A DNA stretch of 9,587 bases from DATIVK01 sp035465955 (GTDB lineage Bacteria > Myxococcota > Myxococcia > Myxococcales > Anaeromyxobacteraceae). The stretch is taken from the NCBI GenBank assembly GCA_035465955.1, contig DATIVK010000130.1, forward strand, positions 1 through 9,587, given 5' to 3'. The notes under the pieces were generated by a model that had not been told where the DNA came from, made no database searches, and worked only from the letters and a program-made list of their open reading frames with translations. The translations under genes and the position numbers were made by a program. How positions within the stretch are numbered: position 1 is the stretch's first letter; the number at the start of each line of letters is the position of its first letter. This document shows positions 1 to 5,344 of the stretch, one piece after another.

Positions 1-1
1 A

Positions 2-394
2 CTGCTGGCATCCTTTTCGTGGGAGGATGCGTTCATTCGTGAGGCGCACGTTCTGTCACCGAGTTACGTCCGGGACAGGATAACCGCCGTATCGGTCGTG
101 GCGCCGGATAGCGCTCCAGGGTTGCGGGTATTGGTGTGCGCGCCAGATAGGCGCACTCCGGCCCTTGAGTTGCTGTTTGATGGGGTGGAGGACGTGGTGC
201 TTCCGTTTCGGGTTGATCTGGAGCCCAGAGGGGTAGTCTTGCGCGGCAGGGTGGAGTTTTCGTTCTCCCCAACAGCACGGGCGATCATTGCCCAGAGTGT
301 GCGTTGCGAGGCGGTGGGCATAGAGGCTTGGGAGGAGCGCTTACGGTATGGAAAGGAGCCAACCGGAGGCTGTTCTAATGGCTGTATCAGGTAA
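2..394 (+). CDS. Hypothetical protein, 5' end outside the window
   Basis: An open frame runs from the left edge without a stop to TGA-type termination at 394, giving the last 130 or so residues of a protein that begins before the window. I do not recognise the family. Visible features are an N-proximal stretch SFSWEDAFIREAHVLSPSYV, then alternating hydrophobic strands (LRVLVCAP, LELLFDGVEDVVLPF, GVVLRGRVEFSFSP), so it is probably a soluble alpha/beta or mostly beta protein; no signal peptide or membrane segment is visible in this part. A GTG at 98 could be called as a start, but the frame is open upstream and the residues before it look equally protein-like. Its end overlaps the start of the next gene (378) by 17 bp, which suggests translational coupling. 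Base composition is lower in GC than the core genes on the right (34 of the first 60 bases are G or C). Confidence 0.55.
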   Translation: MLASFSWEDAFIREAHVLSPSYVRDRITAVSVVAPDSAPGLRVLVCAPDRRTPALELLFDGVEDVVLPFRVDLEPRGVVLRGRVEFSFSPTARAIIAQSVRCEAVGIEAWEERLRYGKEPTGGCSNGCIR

Positions 395-512
395 TGTAGC
401 GATCTCGCTCTCGAAGGATCAGGCGTTGGTGCTGTTTGAGTGGCTTGCCCGCGAGGATGCGAGGGGCGGGGTCCCGGTCGAGCATGACGCCGAGCGGCGC
501 GTTCTTTGGGAG

Positions 513-516
513 ATTG
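513..516. repeat. Target-site duplication, left copy (ATTG)
   Basis: ATTG directly precedes the left inverted repeat of the insertion sequence and is repeated directly after the right one at 3120-3123. Removing one copy with the element restores the split reading frame exactly. The duplication could be read as 5 bp (GATTG) if the element ends one base earlier on the right. Confidence 0.85.
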
Positions 517-527
517 CCTCGGCGGAC
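517..527 (+). repeat. Left terminal inverted repeat of the insertion sequence
   Basis: CCTCGGCGGAC is the exact reverse complement of 3109-3119. The similarity continues inward with small differences (AGGTGAAAACCGGCCAA on the left, GGGCAAATCCGGCCAA on the right end read inward), so the complete imperfect inverted repeat is about 30 bp. Confidence 0.85.
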
Positions 528-531
528 AGGT

Positions 532-572
532 GAAAACCGGCCAACGGTGGACGGGTCAAAACCGGCCAACGG
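532..572 (+). repeat. Left-end pair of subterminal repeats (putative transposase sites)
   Basis: Two copies of an AAAACCGGCCAACGG motif lie at 532-547 and 557-572, 25 bp apart start to start. Inverted counterparts are at 3065-3080 and 3091-3106, at the other end. IS21-family ends are known to carry multiple repeats bound by the transposase; that role is inferred here. The copy at 532 shares 17 bp (531-547) with the right-end copy at 3065-3081 when the latter is read on the minus strand. Confidence 0.8.
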
Positions 573-596
573 CCAGGACCCGAGGCCAGTTCGCTT

Positions 597-1355
597 CTAG
601 CTTGCGGCCTCCGCAGAGTGCAAGCCGGCTTCCTTGTTCCGCCAGCTCCGGGGCCCGCACTTGAGGACGTGGGCGTGGTGGAGGAGGCGGTCGAGCATCG
701 CGGTCACGGCGGCGGCGTCGCCGAGCAGCTTCCCCCAGTCTTCGACCGGCCGGTTGGAGGTCATGAGGGTGCTCGCCCGCTCATAGCGCCGCATGATGAG
801 TTCGAGGAGGTCCTCGGCGGCGGTGGCCGGGAGCTTGCGCATGCCGAGGTCGTCGATGACGAGCAGCGGGACGGCGGCGAGGTCAGCGAACCGCTCCTTG
901 CGCGTGCCGTCGAGGGTCGCCTCGGCGAGTTCCTCGAGGAGGACGTGGGCCTCGCGGTAGATGACCTTGTGCCCCTGCTGGATGGCGGCGCGGCCGATGG
1001 CCTGGGCGAGGTGGCTCTTGCCGGTGCCGGGCGGGCCGAGGAAGAGGGCGTCCTCGTTGCGCGCGATGAAGTGACCGGCGGCGAGCTCAAAGACGAGCCT
1101 CCGATCCATCTTCTTGTTGAAGTCGAAGTCGAAGTTGCTGAGCGTCTTCCCCGCGTCGCGGAACTCCGCGCGCTTCTCACGCTTCTCCAGCAGCCGGTCC
1201 TGGCGACGGGTGAGCTCGTCCTGGACGAGCGCGGAGACGAGGTCGATCGGCGGCCAACCCTCGCCCTGGGACTGGATGATGCGGGACTCCAGCGTGGCGG
1301 CCATGCCGGAGACGCGTAGCTGGCGGAGGGCACGAGTCACTTCGGTGATGTTCAT
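597..1355 (-). CDS. istB: IstB-like transposition ATPase (IS21 family)
   Basis: This 252-residue AAA+ ATPase is the helper protein of IS21 transposition: it binds DNA with ATP and directs the IstA transposase to its target. Visible motifs are Walker A GPPGTGKS at residues 107-114, Walker B LLVIDDLG at 164-171, a TSNR sensor-type motif at 199-202 and DRLLHH near 222-227. The N-terminal about 90 residues form the usual helical IstB domain. Length is normal for the family and no key residue is missing. The start ATG overlaps the istA stop as ATGA (1352-1355), with a GAGGAG ribosome-binding site inside the end of istA, so the two are translationally coupled. Confidence 0.95.
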   Translation of the reverse strand: MNITEVTRALRQLRVSGMAATLESRIIQSQGEGWPPIDLVSALVQDELTRRQDRLLEKREKRAEFRDAGKTLSNFDFDFNKKMDRRLVFELAAGHFIARNEDALFLGPPGTGKSHLAQAIGRAAIQQGHKVIYREAHVLLEELAEATLDGTRKERFADLAAVPLLVIDDLGMRKLPATAAEDLLELIMRRYERASTLMTSNRPVEDWGKLLGDAAAVTAMLDRLLHHAHVLKCGPRSWRNKEAGLHSAEAAS

Positions 1356-3010
1356 TCACTTCTCCTCTCGGTGATGCGGTTGATGACGTCGCGGTACTCG
1401 GTGAGCTGCCGGATGAGGGGGTCGACCTGCTTGAGGCCAAGGCGGAGCGGGGAGCCGCGCTGGAGGTAGCGCTTCACGAAGCGGTAGGTGGGGACGCCCA
1501 TCTCGAGGGCGGCCGCGCAGGCGTCGTCCACGGTCGCCGGCCCGTGTCGCTTCGCGAGCTGGATGACGCCGAGGATTCGGCGCACCCCCGGTTCCCCGTC
1601 GGTCCTGTGGATGTGGTCGCAGACGGCGCCGACGTGCTTGCCGATCCGGCCGGCGCGGGCGAGCACCTCGATCGTTGTCTGCGGGGTTCGCTTCGGGCGG
1701 TCCTGCTCGCGGATCGCGCGCCCTCCGGGTGGGCGCCGAAGGTGCTCAACGAGGAGGACGCCCGACTTCGGATGGAGGAGCCGGACGACCCGGCCGTCCC
1801 ACTGGACGGCGACCTGCTGGCCGATCCACCCGGGCGGCGGCGCGTAATAGGCGCGCTCGACCTCGACGTGGCCGTCGAGGTGAACCGTGCGGACTCCGAA
1901 CTGGTAGTAGCGGAACGGCTCTGGCGGCAGGGGGCGCAGCGAGGGCTTCTCCTCCGCGAACGCGGCGGCCACCTGTCGCTTCGTGGTCCCGTGGATGCGC
2001 TTGTCGGCCCAGCGTTCTTCCCAACGGTCCAGGTAGGCCTGCGCCTCCTCCAGCGTCTCGAAGCGAAGCCCCTGGAGCGGCGTGCGCTGGGCGTGGTCGA
2101 CGCCGCGCTCGACCTTGCCCTTGCGATCGGGGTCGCGGACGCGCGCCGGGATCCCGACCGCGCCGTAGTGCTTCAGGACGTCGCGATAGAGCGGGTTGAG
2201 GATCGGGTCGTAGATCTCCGGCTCCCGCACCCCCTCGCCGAGGTTGTCCAGGACGACAACGCGGGGCGCCCCGCCCAGGCGGCGGAAGGCGCGCTCGTGC
2301 AGCTCGGCCCAGATGCGCGACGACGACTTGAAGACGAGGAAGCGGACGGACTTCCGGCTGTAGCCGAGCGTGAGGACGAAGAGGCGGGTTCGCCGGTACT
2401 TGCCGGACTCGGGGTGCCGGACCATCGGCCCCTCGCCGTAGTCGACCTGGGCCTCCTCGCCCGCCGGCGTGAAGATGCTCGGGTGGGCGTCGGACGGCCC
2501 CGACGTCTTCATCTTCGCTACGAACCGCTTCACGCTCGCGTACTGCGAGCCGAAGCCGTGGTCGTCGACGAGGTCCTGGAAGATCGCCGTCGCGTTCCTA
2601 CCGCTCGCAAGCCATCCCTCGATGAGCTCCCTGTAGGGCTCGCAGGCGCTCGCGATCGGGCTCCGCCCCGGCCGGACCCCGTCGTTGGAGCCGGTGGACA
2701 CCTCGTTGGCCGGTTTTGCTTCCAGCGCAGAGCCGGTGGACGGGTCGTTGGCCGGATTTGGACCGGCCGAGTCGCCCGAGCCGGAGCCGGTGGACACATC
2801 GTTGGCCGGAGTTGAAGCGGAGGCCGGCTCCGCCGGCGGCCGGCGCCCCCAGCCGCGCGGCGGGCGCACGGCTACCCCCGCCGCGCGCAGATACGCGCTG
2901 GCCGTCTCCCGACGGACGCCCGTCTCTTCCTCGATGCGCCGCAGGGACCACCGGAGCCGCCCCAGGGCGATGACTTGCTGTTTCTTCTCGTCGCTCAAGA
3001 CGTTGGCCAT
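1352..3010 (-). CDS. istA: IstA-like DDE transposase (IS21 family)
   Basis: This 552-residue protein is the catalytic transposase of the element. An N-terminal helix-turn-helix region lies at about residues 8-47 (DEKKQQVIALGRLRWSLRRI onwards). The RNase H-like core shows D190 (EEAQVDYGEG), D255 (VVVLDNLGEG) and E301 (KGKVERG) as the likely DDE triad. A C-terminal beta-barrel-like part follows, with HLDGHVEVERAYYAPP at 377-392. Between the DNA-binding and catalytic parts, residues 60-118 form a low-complexity linker with three copies of PAN(D/E)xSTGS (68-76, 86-94, 100-108). ATG at 3010 (MANVLSDEKK) is chosen because it begins at the conserved HTH; an in-frame TTG at 3046 would add 12 Pro/Arg-rich residues. 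No strong Shine-Dalgarno is seen for the ATG. The stop overlaps the istB start. Confidence 0.93.
   Translation of the reverse strand: MANVLSDEKKQQVIALGRLRWSLRRIEEETGVRRETASAYLRAAGVAVRPPRGWGRRPPAEPASASTPANDVSTGSGSGDSAGPNPANDPSTGSALEAKPANEVSTGSNDGVRPGRSPIASACEPYRELIEGWLASGRNATAIFQDLVDDHGFGSQYASVKRFVAKMKTSGPSDAHPSIFTPAGEEAQVDYGEGPMVRHPESGKYRRTRLFVLTLGYSRKSVRFLVFKSSSRIWAELHERAFRRLGGAPRVVVLDNLGEGVREPEIYDPILNPLYRDVLKHYGAVGIPARVRDPDRKGKVERGVDHAQRTPLQGLRFETLEEAQAYLDRWEERWADKRIHGTTKRQVAAAFAEEKPSLRPLPPEPFRYYQFGVRTVHLDGHVEVERAYYAPPPGWIGQQVAVQWDGRVVRLLHPKSGVLLVEHLRRPPGGRAIREQDRPKRTPQTTIEVLARAGRIGKHVGAVCDHIHRTDGEPGVRRILGVIQLAKRHGPATVDDACAAALEMGVPTYRFVKRYLQRGSPLRLGLKQVDPLIRQLTEYRDVINRITERRSE
2688..2815 (-). 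repeat. Three subterminal-type repeats inside the istA coding region
   Basis: Three 32-bp units at 2688-2719, 2730-2761 and 2784-2815 share GAGCCGGTGGAC, then TCGTTGGCCGG (plus-strand reading). Start-to-start spacings are 42 and 54 bp, both multiples of three, so the reading frame is kept. They encode the PAN(D/E)xSTGS linker of the transposase. The unit at 2688 shares 15 bp (minus strand CAAAACCGGCCAACG) with the left-end motif at 557-571. They lie in the same orientation as the two right-end motifs at 3065-3106, so they look like extra copies of the end motif. The GTGGAC part also recurs between the left-end copies. A binding role is inference. Confidence 0.8.
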
Positions 3011-3064
3011 CGCGGGGGTGGGCCATGGCCCTCCCCGCCGCGTCAACGCCTCGAGTCCTCAGCT

Positions 3065-3106
3065 CCGTTGGCCGGTTTTCAGACGTCCATCATTGGCCGG
3101 ATTTGC
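3065..3106 (-). repeat. Right-end pair of subterminal repeats (putative transposase sites)
   Basis: CCGTTGGCCGGTTTTC at 3065-3080 and CATTGGCCGGATTTGC at 3091-3106 are the inverted counterparts of 532-572, spaced 26 bp. The inner copy matches the left-end motif more closely than the outer one, which has changed bases in the AAAA and ACG parts. Confidence 0.8.
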
Positions 3107-3108
3107 CC

Positions 3109-3119
3109 GTCCGCCGAGG
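3109..3119 (-). repeat. Right terminal inverted repeat of the insertion sequence
   Basis: GTCCGCCGAGG is the exact reverse complement of 517-527 and is followed directly by the ATTG target duplication. Confidence 0.85.
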
Positions 3120-3123
3120 ATTG
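3120..3123. repeat. Target-site duplication, right copy (ATTG)
   Basis: This is the second copy of the ATTG at 513-516. It encodes the Ile codon and the first base of the next Glu codon of the restored gene. Confidence 0.85.
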
Positions 3124-3224
3124 AGGCCCAGTTAGAGCGGACGCTCGTGGAGCCGTTGAGGGCGGACTATGCCGATGCAGTGGCGGCTGCGCGTGATCGA
3201 CTGATGTCAGGCGAGGGCGGCTAA
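3120..3224 (+). pseudogene. 3' fragment of the small hypothetical gene split by the insertion sequence
   Basis: From ATT at 3120 the frame reads IEAQLERTLVEPLRADYADA and continues to RLMSGEGG before TAA at 3222-3224, giving 34 codons. This matches the frame left open at 513 and together they form a 79-residue protein. The fragment has no start codon or ribosome-binding site of its own that would restore a normal product. The frame is open leftward into the insertion sequence, so a read-through fusion is formally possible but not expected to be functional. Codon choice (TTA for Leu, for example) and lower GC match the 5' fragment and differ from the genes to the right. Confidence 0.8.
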
Positions 3225-3477
3225 GGGTGTCGGCGCTTCCAAGGCGCTGCCCTCGAGCGACCAGACGAGCGATCCCGGAGCCATCGAGGACGCGACGCGC
3301 AATCCGACTCGGAGCCCGTCAATATCTTCTGTGAGTGAATACCATCTGGGATGGCGTTCGATCGTCGCCGCTGCCGGGGTGGCTGCGCCGTCGCCCCTCC
3401 TCCTCGATGCTGCCTCTCACGCGGAGACGCGCCTGGCGGCGCGACCTTCGTCCACCCGCTGCGGGCGGGGGCAGGAC
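3225..3477. other. Gene-free stretch between the interrupted gene and the TPR lipoprotein gene
   Basis: No convincing gene, tRNA or repeat is seen. A short minus-strand frame through here is rich in Arg, Pro and Ser and shows no ribosome-binding site. The left half (to about 3345) is less GC-rich, the right half (3346-3477) returns to very high GC. A short palindrome CCCGCTGCGGG is present near 3457-3467, downstream of the minus-strand TPR gene, but without a T-run to make a clear terminator. The stretch probably contains the edge of the lower-GC segment. Confidence 0.5.
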
Positions 3478-4260
3478 CTACGGCCCCGCGCACGCGAGCG
3501 CCGCCCCCAGGCTCTGCTCGCAGGCGGCGGTCCCGGGGGCGAGGCGGAGGCAGCGCTCGCACTCGGGGACCGCCTCGCGGCAGCGCCCCTGCGCGGCGCG
3601 GGCGAGGCAGAGGCCGTGGGCGGCGTCCGGGTCGGAGGGCGCAAGCTCCGCCGCGCGGCGCCAGCGCTCCTCGGCGCGCTCGGGGCGCGCCGAGAGGTAG
3701 TCGAGGAGCGCGAGGTCGGCGTGGGCCTGCGCGCGCTTCGCGTCGCTCTCCAGCACGTGCAGGTAGGCGTCGCGGGCGCGGGCCCAGAGCGCTGCCCGGT
3801 GTTCCGGCTCCGCGAGGCCGCGGCGGAGCAGGGCGCGGGCGAGGTTGTGGCGCGCCTCGATCAGGTCAGGGTTGAGCTTCACGGCGGCGGCGAGGGCGCG
3901 CTCGGCGGCATCGAGGCGCCCCGAGGCGAGCAGCACCTCGCCGCGGTTCGCGTGCCCCTCGGCGAACGCGGGGTCGGTCGAGAGGGCCGCGTCGAAGTGA
4001 CGGAGCGCCTCGGCGAGCTCCCCGCGGCTCCTCGCGACGACGCCGAGGCCGTTCTCCCCCTCGACGAGGTCCGGGTCGAACTCGAGCGCGTGAGAGAAGG
4101 CTACCTCGGCCCGCTCGAGGTCGCCGCCCTCGACGTAGGCGTATCCGCGGCGGAGCTCCTCGGCCGCGCGCGGGTGGACGCGCCGGCTCGCGAAGCAGGC
4201 GGGGAGGGCGGCCGACAAGAGGACGACGAGGGCGAGGCGGAGGAGGGGAGCGCCGGGCAT
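3478..4260 (-). CDS. TPR-repeat lipoprotein with Cys-rich C-terminus
   Basis: The 260-residue product starts with a short charged region, a hydrophobic segment and a lipobox LPAC (Cys22), so it should be exported by Sec, lipidated and anchored to a membrane. The rest is a row of about six tetratricopeptide repeats (roughly residues 32-65, 66-99, 100-133, 134-174, 175-209, 210-243) with typical G/A/P pattern such as GDLERAEVAFSHALEFDPD. TPRs hold protein partners; the partner is unknown. The last 43 residues carry six Cys (218, 227, 234, 237, 247, 257), unusual for a TPR tail and possibly disulfide-bonded outside the cytoplasm. No good Shine-Dalgarno precedes the ATG; an inverted repeat sits 2 bp upstream. 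It lies 124 bp downstream of another lipoprotein gene on the same strand, so they may be co-transcribed. Confidence 0.85.
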   Translation of the reverse strand: MPGAPLLRLALVVLLSAALPACFASRRVHPRAAEELRRGYAYVEGGDLERAEVAFSHALEFDPDLVEGENGLGVVARSRGELAEALRHFDAALSTDPAFAEGHANRGEVLLASGRLDAAERALAAAVKLNPDLIEARHNLARALLRRGLAEPEHRAALWARARDAYLHVLESDAKRAQAHADLALLDYLSARPERAEERWRRAAELAPSDPDAAHGLCLARAAQGRCREAVPECERCLRLAPGTAACEQSLGAALACAGP

Positions 4261-4262
4261 CC

Positions 4263-4292
4263 GCCCCGGCGTTGCGAGGGGCGTGCCGGGGC
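4263..4292 (-). promoter_or_regulatory. Inverted repeat directly before the TPR gene start
   Basis: GCCCCGGC at 4263-4270 and GCCGGGGC at 4285-4292 form a perfect 8-bp stem with a 14-nt loop, ending 2 bp before the ATG at 4260. In RNA it would cover any ribosome-binding site (the only G-rich candidate, GGGGCGG, lies in the arm). It could damp translation, or mark processing of a two-gene transcript. No T-run follows, so it is not a standard terminator. Confidence 0.5.
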
Positions 4293-4384
4293 ATCGCCAC
4301 GGCTCCCCGTGCCTTTGGAGGGGCCGGCGAGTCCGCGGACCGGCCAGGCGGCCGGGGGCCGGACGGTGGAGGCGCTGCGGGGCG

Positions 4385-5023
4385 CTACTGCTGCTTCAGC
4401 GGATCCGCAGGGGGCGGGGGAGCCGCGCCCTCCTCGGGCGCCGCCGCGAGCTTCTTCGACTCCCAGCGATCGACCTGGCCGTCGCCGTCGTCGTCGTACC
4501 CGATCCGGTCGAGCGCGCCATTCTCCCAGTACTCCCAGTAGTCGACGTTGCCGTCGCCGTTGGTGTCGCGCTCCTTCCGGATGAGCTTCCCCTTCTCGTA
4601 GAAGGTGTAGGTGCGGGAGACGCCGTCGAACCCGAGCGCATACTCCTTCCGCACCAGCTGATCCTTCTCGTAGAAGCGGACGACGTCCGGCTGCCCGTCG
4701 AAGTCCATGTCGTAGACGACCCGCTCGAGCGAGCCGTCCGGGTTGTAGTACTCGCGCGCGTCGACGCGGCCGTCGCCGTTCAGGTCCATGAACTTGCGGA
4801 CGACCACCTCCTTGCCGTCGACCTCCTTGGTGATCTTCCAGACGTCCGGCTTCCCGTCACGGTTGACGTCGATCTCGGCGAGCTTCTCGCCCGGCCCCGC
4901 CTGCATCTCCGCCGCCTCGGCGGCGGCCTGCGGGTTGACCTGCGCCAGGGGCTTCTCCTCGCGCGGCGCCTGGTGGGCGCAGCCTGCGGAGAGGAGGACG
5001 GCGAGGGGGAGGAGTCGGCGCAT
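4385..5023 (-). CDS. Lipoprotein with DxDxDG calcium-loop repeats
   Basis: This 212-residue exported lipoprotein has signal peptide MRRLLPLAVLLSAGC with lipobox LSAGC (Cys15). Five DxDxDG-type loops follow: DVNRDGKPD (52-60), DLNGDGRVD (80-88), DMDFDGQPD (105-113), DTNGDGNVD (153-161) and DDDGDGQVD (177-185). These resemble the calcium-binding loops of dockerins, EF-hands and thrombospondin type 3 repeats. They alternate with aromatic Y/W-rich hairpin-like units (RFYEKDQLVRKEY, TFYEKGKLIRKER, EYWENGALDRIGY). The tail is Ala/Pro-rich and probably disordered. ATG at 5023 is preferred over an in-frame TTG at 5044 because it gives a clean signal peptide, has AGGA at about 5035-5032 with 8-nt spacing, and lies downstream of the predicted promoter. 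Function is unknown; a calcium-stabilised surface or periplasmic structural role is inferred. Confidence 0.85.
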   Translation of the reverse strand: MRRLLPLAVLLSAGCAHQAPREEKPLAQVNPQAAAEAAEMQAGPGEKLAEIDVNRDGKPDVWKITKEVDGKEVVVRKFMDLNGDGRVDAREYYNPDGSLERVVYDMDFDGQPDVVRFYEKDQLVRKEYALGFDGVSRTYTFYEKGKLIRKERDTNGDGNVDYWEYWENGALDRIGYDDDGDGQVDRWESKKLAAAPEEGAAPPPPADPLKQQ

Positions 5024-5053
5024 GGGCGGGGTCCTGAGGGGCAAGGGTGCGGA

Positions 5054-5083
5054 ATTCTAACCGTCGCATCCCCCTTCACTCAA
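5054..5083 (-). promoter_or_regulatory. Sigma-70-type promoter for the DxDxDG lipoprotein gene
   Basis: Read on the minus strand, a -35 TTGAGT (5083-5078) and a -10 TAGAAT (5059-5054) are 18 bp apart. Transcription would start near 5047, giving a leader of about 24 nt that contains AGGA before the ATG at 5023. This also argues against the TTG at 5044 as start. Confidence 0.6.
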
Positions 5084-5098
5084 GGACGGCGGCGATCT

Positions 5099-5127
5099 TT
5101 GACAGGTCATCCATGGTCACGTACGTT
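5099..5127 (+). promoter_or_regulatory. Sigma-70-type promoter for the ribbon-helix-helix / uxs pair
   Basis: TTGACA at 5099-5104 and TACGTT at 5122-5127 are separated by exactly 17 bp. The predicted transcription start, about 5134-5136, lies only 4-6 nt before the ATG at 5140, so the transcript would be nearly leaderless. This promoter is back to back with the minus-strand promoter at 5054-5083. Confidence 0.6.
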
Positions 5128-5139
5128 CGCGCCGAGGCC

Positions 5140-5340
5140 ATGCCCCGAAAGAAGATCTCCACCACGGTCTACATCACGCCGGAGCAGAACGAACGCCTCA
5201 AGGTGCTCCACGAACGAACGAAGGTGCCGGTCGCCGAGTACATCCGGCAGGGCATCGACCTGGTGCTGGAGAAGTACCGGGGAACGCTCCCGGGGCAGCT
5301 GACCCTCGACGATGCGGCTCCCCGCCGCGAGCGGGAGTGA
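5140..5340 (+). CDS. Small ribbon-helix-helix (CopG/Arc-like) DNA-binding protein
   Basis: The 66-residue protein has the fold signature of ribbon-helix-helix regulators: a short beta strand KKISTTVYIT (4-13), helix 1 PEQNERLKVLHERTK (14-28), then PVAEYIRQGIDLVLEKYRG (30-48), where the xxYIRxGI part is characteristic. Such proteins dimerise and insert the paired strands into the DNA major groove. The C-terminal tail (LPGQLTLDDAAPRRERE) is charged. ATG at 5140 is chosen; an in-frame ATG at 5113 would add nine residues but lies inside the predicted promoter spacer. Four bp separate its stop from the next gene, so the two form an operon. It may be autoregulatory or control polysaccharide precursor supply, or act on other genes; the target is not visible. 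It has no toxin partner beside it, so it is not called an antitoxin. Confidence 0.82.
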   Translation: MPRKKISTTVYITPEQNERLKVLHERTKVPVAEYIRQGIDLVLEKYRGTLPGQLTLDDAAPRRERE

Positions 5341-5344
5341 CCCC

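Larger units (their letters stand above)
378..533 (+). pseudogene. 5' fragment of a small hypothetical gene split by the insertion sequence
   Basis: ATG at 378 has a good Shine-Dalgarno GGAGG at 365-369 with 8-nt spacing, so it is preferred over the in-frame ATG at 348. The first 45 codons (MAVSGNVAISLSKDQALVLF and on to RRVLWE) plus the ATT at 513 belong to the original gene. Beyond 516 the frame runs into the insertion sequence and stops at 531-533 after five foreign residues, leaving a 51-residue product. The other part of the gene is at 3120-3224; joined at the ATTG duplication it gives an in-frame 79-residue protein reading VLWEIEAQLERTLVEPL across the join. The whole protein would be small, acidic and helical. 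I recall similar small unnamed proteins with a DQALVLFEWL...RRVLW...LVEPL pattern but cannot assign a function. It overlaps the end of the upstream hypothetical gene and was probably co-translated with it. Confidence 0.8.
517..3119 (-). mobile_element. Complete IS21-family insertion sequence (2,603 bp)
   Basis: The element has istA and istB in the usual overlapping order on the minus strand, a length typical of the IS21 family, an 11-bp perfect terminal inverted repeat (CCTCGGCGGAC at 517-527 against 3109-3119) and a 4-bp ATTG duplication of the target. Both transposition genes are intact, with catalytic and ATPase motifs present, so the copy looks potentially active and fairly recent. Inside each terminus are two copies of a 16-bp motif with core CCGGCCAA (532-572 and 3065-3106), as expected for multiple transposase-binding sites in this family. 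The outermost bases are CC...GG rather than the TG...CA often seen in IS21 relatives. It sits in the opposite orientation to the gene it interrupts. Confidence 0.92.

Noticed and set aside
1544..2815. A 423-codon open frame on the plus strand antisense to istA
   Set aside because: It is a mirror frame of the well-supported transposase gene, with no ribosome-binding site or recognisable domain.
2688..2815. Repeats with spacers considered as a CRISPR array
   Set aside because: Only three units with spacers of 10 and 22 bp that keep the istA reading frame and encode its linker; the sequence matches the element's own ends.
3221..3562. A minus-strand 113-codon frame across the gap between the split gene and the TPR gene
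   Set aside because: No ribosome-binding site, Arg/Pro/Ser-rich composition, and it overlaps the TPR gene's 3' end and the stop of the split gene.
3331..4584. A 417-codon plus-strand frame rich in Ala, Arg and Gly
   Set aside because: It is antisense to the TPR lipoprotein, which has a signal peptide and regular TPR pattern.
4283..5302. A 339-codon plus-strand frame with Val/Leu-rich repeats
   Set aside because: The repeats are the antisense reading of the DxDxDG loops of the minus-strand lipoprotein; it also crosses the divergent promoters.
5140..5340. Ribbon-helix-helix gene as an antitoxin
   Set aside because: The next gene, 4 bp away, is an intact metabolic enzyme and no small toxin-like gene is adjacent.
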